Source: Deferribacteres bacterium (GTDB taxonomy: Bacteria > Nitrospirota > Thermodesulfovibrionia > UBA6902). From it: 6,411 bases of DNA. Positions 4,694 to 6,411 of this stretch are shown here, one piece after another; the first letter of the stretch is position 1, and each line of letters begins with the position of its first letter. The stretch spans positions 1 through 6,411 of the forward strand of contig JAADFS010000089.1 of NCBI GenBank assembly GCA_013152795.1, in the 5' to 3' direction. A program made the translations under genes and the position numbers. The notes beneath the pieces are model-generated. The model saw only the letters and a program-made list of their open reading frames with translations. It was not told the origin of the DNA and made no database searches.

Positions 4694-5296
4694 TTAGAAA
4701 CGGTCTGATATCACTATTTCATTCATATCAAGCTGCCCTCCCCTTGGCCAGGGCTCTTTTATACCTCTGCCGATAGCGACAAACATGGTTATCACATGAT
4801 CTTCCGGCAGGTTGATAAGTTCAGCAACTTTATCAAAGTCAAAACCACCCATCGGACATGAGTCATATCCCATTGATTTAGCCGCCAGCATTAATGTTTG
4901 AGCTGCAATTCCACATGATCTCATCGCCTCATCCCGCTGAACCTGATCCTTGCCGCGGTAGTAGTTGTCCATTGCAGGCAATATGTAATCCTGCAGTTCT
5001 TTGGGAGCATTTCTCCAGTAACGATCCGGGTTCTTTTGCCAGGTCTTCAGGTCCGCACAAAGAATGATAAACAGCGATGCATCTGTCACCTGGGCCTGTC
5101 CCCAGGCCGCTTCCCGTATCTTTTTCCTCAATTCGGGATCGCGCACTACGACAAAACGCCAATTCTGGATGTTGAACGCTGTAGGTGACAGCAGTGCTAA
5201 AGACATAATATCATTTATCTCCTCATCACTCATCCTGTGTTCCGGGTCAAACTGTTTTACAGAACGTCTGGTTTTGATCGCTTCTTTGACATTCAT
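4694..5296 (-). CDS. Nitroreductase-family flavoprotein (NAD(P)H-dependent, FMN)
   Basis: A 200-residue member of the nitroreductase superfamily, dimeric FMN enzymes that reduce nitroaromatics, quinones or similar acceptors using NAD(P)H. Evidence: the N-terminal FMN phosphate motif TRRSVKQF (R10, R11, S12); SPTAFNIQNWRF (37-48), which lines the flavin; the helix GIAAQTLMLAAKSMGYDSCPMGGFD; and the C-terminal ITMFVAIGRG segment. Length is normal for the family. It resembles the MhqN/YodC-type branch, linked in Bacillus to quinone or thiol stress, but substrate cannot be assigned. The start at 5296 is fixed by a strong AAAGGAGGT (5309-5301) with five bases from GGAGG to ATG; an upstream extension to 5410 would overlap the neighbouring gene's end and the repeat. 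It is separated from SGNH by 71 bases holding a repeat arm. Confidence 0.9.
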   Translation of the reverse strand: MNVKEAIKTRRSVKQFDPEHRMSDEEINDIMSLALLSPTAFNIQNWRFVVVRDPELRKKIREAAWGQAQVTDASLFIILCADLKTWQKNPDRYWRNAPKELQDYILPAMDNYYRGKDQVQRDEAMRSCGIAAQTLMLAAKSMGYDSCPMGGFDFDKVAELINLPEDHVITMFVAIGRGIKEPWPRGGQLDMNEIVISDRF

Positions 5297-5300
5297 ACCG

Positions 5301-5309
5301 ACCTCCTTT
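5301..5309 (-). promoter_or_regulatory. Strong Shine-Dalgarno fixing the nitroreductase start
   Basis: AAAGGAGGT on the minus strand is a full-length match to the 16S anti-Shine-Dalgarno, five bases (counted from GGAGG) before ATG 5296. It decides against the longer reading frame. Confidence 0.85.
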
Positions 5310-5319
5310 GTTGGGTTAA

Positions 5320-5362
5320 CCTTACAGTGGCATAAACGTGCAGGGCGGGCCGCATGGGCGCT
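5320..5362 (-). repeat. Diverged partial repeat copy (E) upstream of the nitroreductase
   Basis: The right arm is present: 5320-5338 reads CCTTACAGTGGCATAAACG on the plus strand, matching the reverse complements of 878-896 and 6281-6295 in the core TTACAGTGGCATAAA. On the minus strand it is preceded by a GC-rich imperfect hairpin region (GCAGCGC... GCCCTGC), placed like the hairpin in the other copies. The left arm is absent. It sits between the SGNH stop and the nitroreductase Shine-Dalgarno. Confidence 0.6.
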
Positions 5363-5367
5363 GCATG

Positions 5368-5889
5368 TTATCCGGGAGGGTTTATTATCTCCTCCAGCAC
5401 CTCTGACCATACGGCATATCCACGGGCTGTCAGGTGCACGCCGTCATCCAGCAGATACTCTCTCACCGGCTCGCCGCCTGCATCAACGAACTTGGAATAT
5501 ATATCCAAGTATTCCACACCCGAGGCTTCCGACAGTTCCTTGAGGCGGACATTCGCCTCCCGGACGGGTTCATTGGTCATGAAATCCACCCTTACGGGCA
5601 GGATGGAGTGCACAAACACCTTTGCTCCGGGGTAGTATGAGGAGAGTTTTTCGAGAATCACCCTATAGGTCTCAAAAAAGCCGGTATCCCCCATTGCGAC
5701 ATTGTTTATCCCTGTCATGATAAAGATCATGTCCGCTTCGGGACAGACATCCTTTATCTTCAGCACCCGTGCGAGAAGCCCTTCCACGGTTTCACCGGCA
5801 ACCCCGAGGTTCACGGCATTATGCGCCGGGAATCTTTCCTGCCAGTCAAAGTACTCTATCAGTGAATGTCCGAGGAATAACAAGTTCAT
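5368..5889 (-). CDS. SGNH/GDSL-family hydrolase (lysophospholipase L1-like)
   Basis: A 173-residue SGNH-fold hydrolase, typically an esterase, thioesterase or acyl-hydrolase. Block I is LFLGHSLIEYF with nucleophile S9; the usual GDS is GHS here. Block II is NLGVAGETVEGLL (G29), block III is MTGINNVAM (N62), and block V is DDGVHLTARGY with D149 and H152. All four S-G-N-H residues and the acid are therefore present. No signal peptide is seen, so it is probably cytoplasmic, and the substrate is unknown. The gene starts 19 bases after the PilZ stop on the same strand and is most likely co-transcribed. The ribosome site before ATG 5889 is weak, which may indicate coupling. Confidence 0.88.
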   Translation of the reverse strand: MNLLFLGHSLIEYFDWQERFPAHNAVNLGVAGETVEGLLARVLKIKDVCPEADMIFIMTGINNVAMGDTGFFETYRVILEKLSSYYPGAKVFVHSILPVRVDFMTNEPVREANVRLKELSEASGVEYLDIYSKFVDAGGEPVREYLLDDGVHLTARGYAVWSEVLEEIINPPG

Positions 5890-5908
5890 AACAGCGCTTA
5901 TACGGCTC

Positions 5909-6253
5909 TCAGCGATACTCGGGATAGTGTACCTTCAGATACCTCTGCTCCTTCAGGATTCTCCCGAAAGGTATGTCCTCTGAGAATGATATCACAGACA
6001 CCTTTTCAGCGGTTCTCAGGATTTTCCCTTTAACATGCAATGACTCGCCGTCATTAAATGTTATCGTCACCCGCACTGCCGCACCGGCCGTGAATTCATC
6101 CACCTCCCTGCAGAGGAACTTCAGGCCTGACTCGGAAAGGTCGATGACTTCATACTCCTTGTCTGAGATCGTCAACCTGGGCCTGCCGGTAAGGGGATAG
6201 CGTATCCTGTAATGTTCTCTCCTGTTCCTTCCGCTGTACCGATTATCCTGCAT
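5909..6253 (-). CDS. Stand-alone PilZ-domain protein (probable cyclic-di-GMP receptor)
   Basis: A 114-residue, single-domain PilZ protein. Both halves of the c-di-GMP-binding signature are present: RxxxR as R12-EHY-R16 in NRREHYRIRYP, and DxSxxG as D38-L-S40-ES-G43 in VIDLSESGLKF. The beta-barrel continues through VRVTITFNDGESLHVKGKILR. It should bind c-di-GMP and act as an adaptor; the output partner is unknown. It is the first gene of a probable two-gene operon with the SGNH hydrolase. The ATG at 6253 has only a weak upstream ribosome site, and the repeat copy at the window edge begins 27 bases upstream. Confidence 0.88.
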   Translation of the reverse strand: MQDNRYSGRNRREHYRIRYPLTGRPRLTISDKEYEVIDLSESGLKFLCREVDEFTAGAAVRVTITFNDGESLHVKGKILRTAEKVSVISFSEDIPFGRILKEQRYLKVHYPEYR

Positions 6254-6280
6254 GATACAAATCTTTCTACCTTATTACAA

Positions 6281-6411
6281 TTACAGTGGCATAAAAATAC
6301 CGCCTGCGGGCAGGAGGGCCTGCCGGAAAAGCTTTATCTGCGATACCTTCAGGGAATATATCAAGTTCCCGTGATTCGTGTCCGTTGTCCGTGACCGTAA
6401 AAGACAAAAAA
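6281..6411 (-). repeat. Right-end copy (D) of the dispersed repeat, inverted relative to the left end
   Basis: The reverse complement matches 1-131 with 8 mismatches in 131 positions and perfect identity over the outer 66. The hairpin on the plus strand is GGCAGG (6309-6314), loop AGGG, CCTGCC (6319-6324). The inner arm TTACAGTGGCATAAA (6281-6295) faces the PilZ gene. As at the left end, the repeat precedes a gene that reads inward. Confidence 0.85.

Noticed and set aside
5064..5543. Plus-strand 159-residue open frame
   Set aside because: It is antisense to the nitroreductase and SGNH genes, both of which have clear motifs.
1..6411. CRISPR array or tRNA/rRNA genes
   Set aside because: The repeats are few, unevenly spaced and diverged with genes between them; no tRNA cloverleaf or rRNA segment was seen.

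Overview
The window holds eight protein-coding genes, a leucine attenuator with its own leader peptide, and a family of short palindromic repeats lying at gene boundaries. The organism is a Gram-negative-type environmental bacterium. The large M. tuberculosis/yeast-type LeuA, the small TA and HEAT-repeat genes, and the intergenic filler (CACGGACAACGGACACG, TCAGGGTGCAG, and a CCCTCCCCC/GGGGGAGGG hairpin) remind me of Nitrospirota or deltaproteobacterial-type genomes. That placement is an impression, not a proven assignment.

Layout, left to right: a repeat copy (1-159); a HEAT/DNA-alkylation-repeat protein (160-771, +); a 125-bp repeat copy with inverted ends (772-896); a Phd/VapB antitoxin and PIN toxin pair (1023-1696, +) with a promoter whose -10 lies in an inverted repeat; a leuA regulatory region with promoter, leucine-rich leader peptide, and competing protector, antiterminator and terminator stems (1734-1915); leuA (1992-3692, +); an intergenic region with another repeat copy carrying G-rich filler (3677-3917); a second PIN toxin/antitoxin pair on the minus strand in toxin-first order (4545-3931), with a 14-bp palindromic operator; a nitroreductase (5296-4694, -); and a PilZ protein and SGNH hydrolase in one minus-strand operon (6253-5368). 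The window closes with a repeat copy that is the reverse complement of its first 131 bases.

Functionally this is a patchwork and not one pathway. leuA is the only clear biosynthetic gene, and it carries textbook attenuation control: two groups of leucine codons, a 7-bp protector hairpin, a 10-bp antiterminator and a 10-bp terminator stem with a T7 tract. The two toxin-antitoxin modules are unrelated in sequence and order and flank leuA. PilZ-SGNH may link cyclic-di-GMP sensing to an esterase.

The most unusual thing is the repeat family. Its arms resemble CCTTAATGTTGCATAAAC on the left and the reverse complement of TTTTTATGCYACTGTAAG on the right, with a GC-rich hairpin between that shows a compensatory base-pair change between copies. 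It supplies the stop codon of leuA, abuts the start of the HEAT gene, lies just upstream of the nitroreductase and PilZ genes, and forms both ends of the window.
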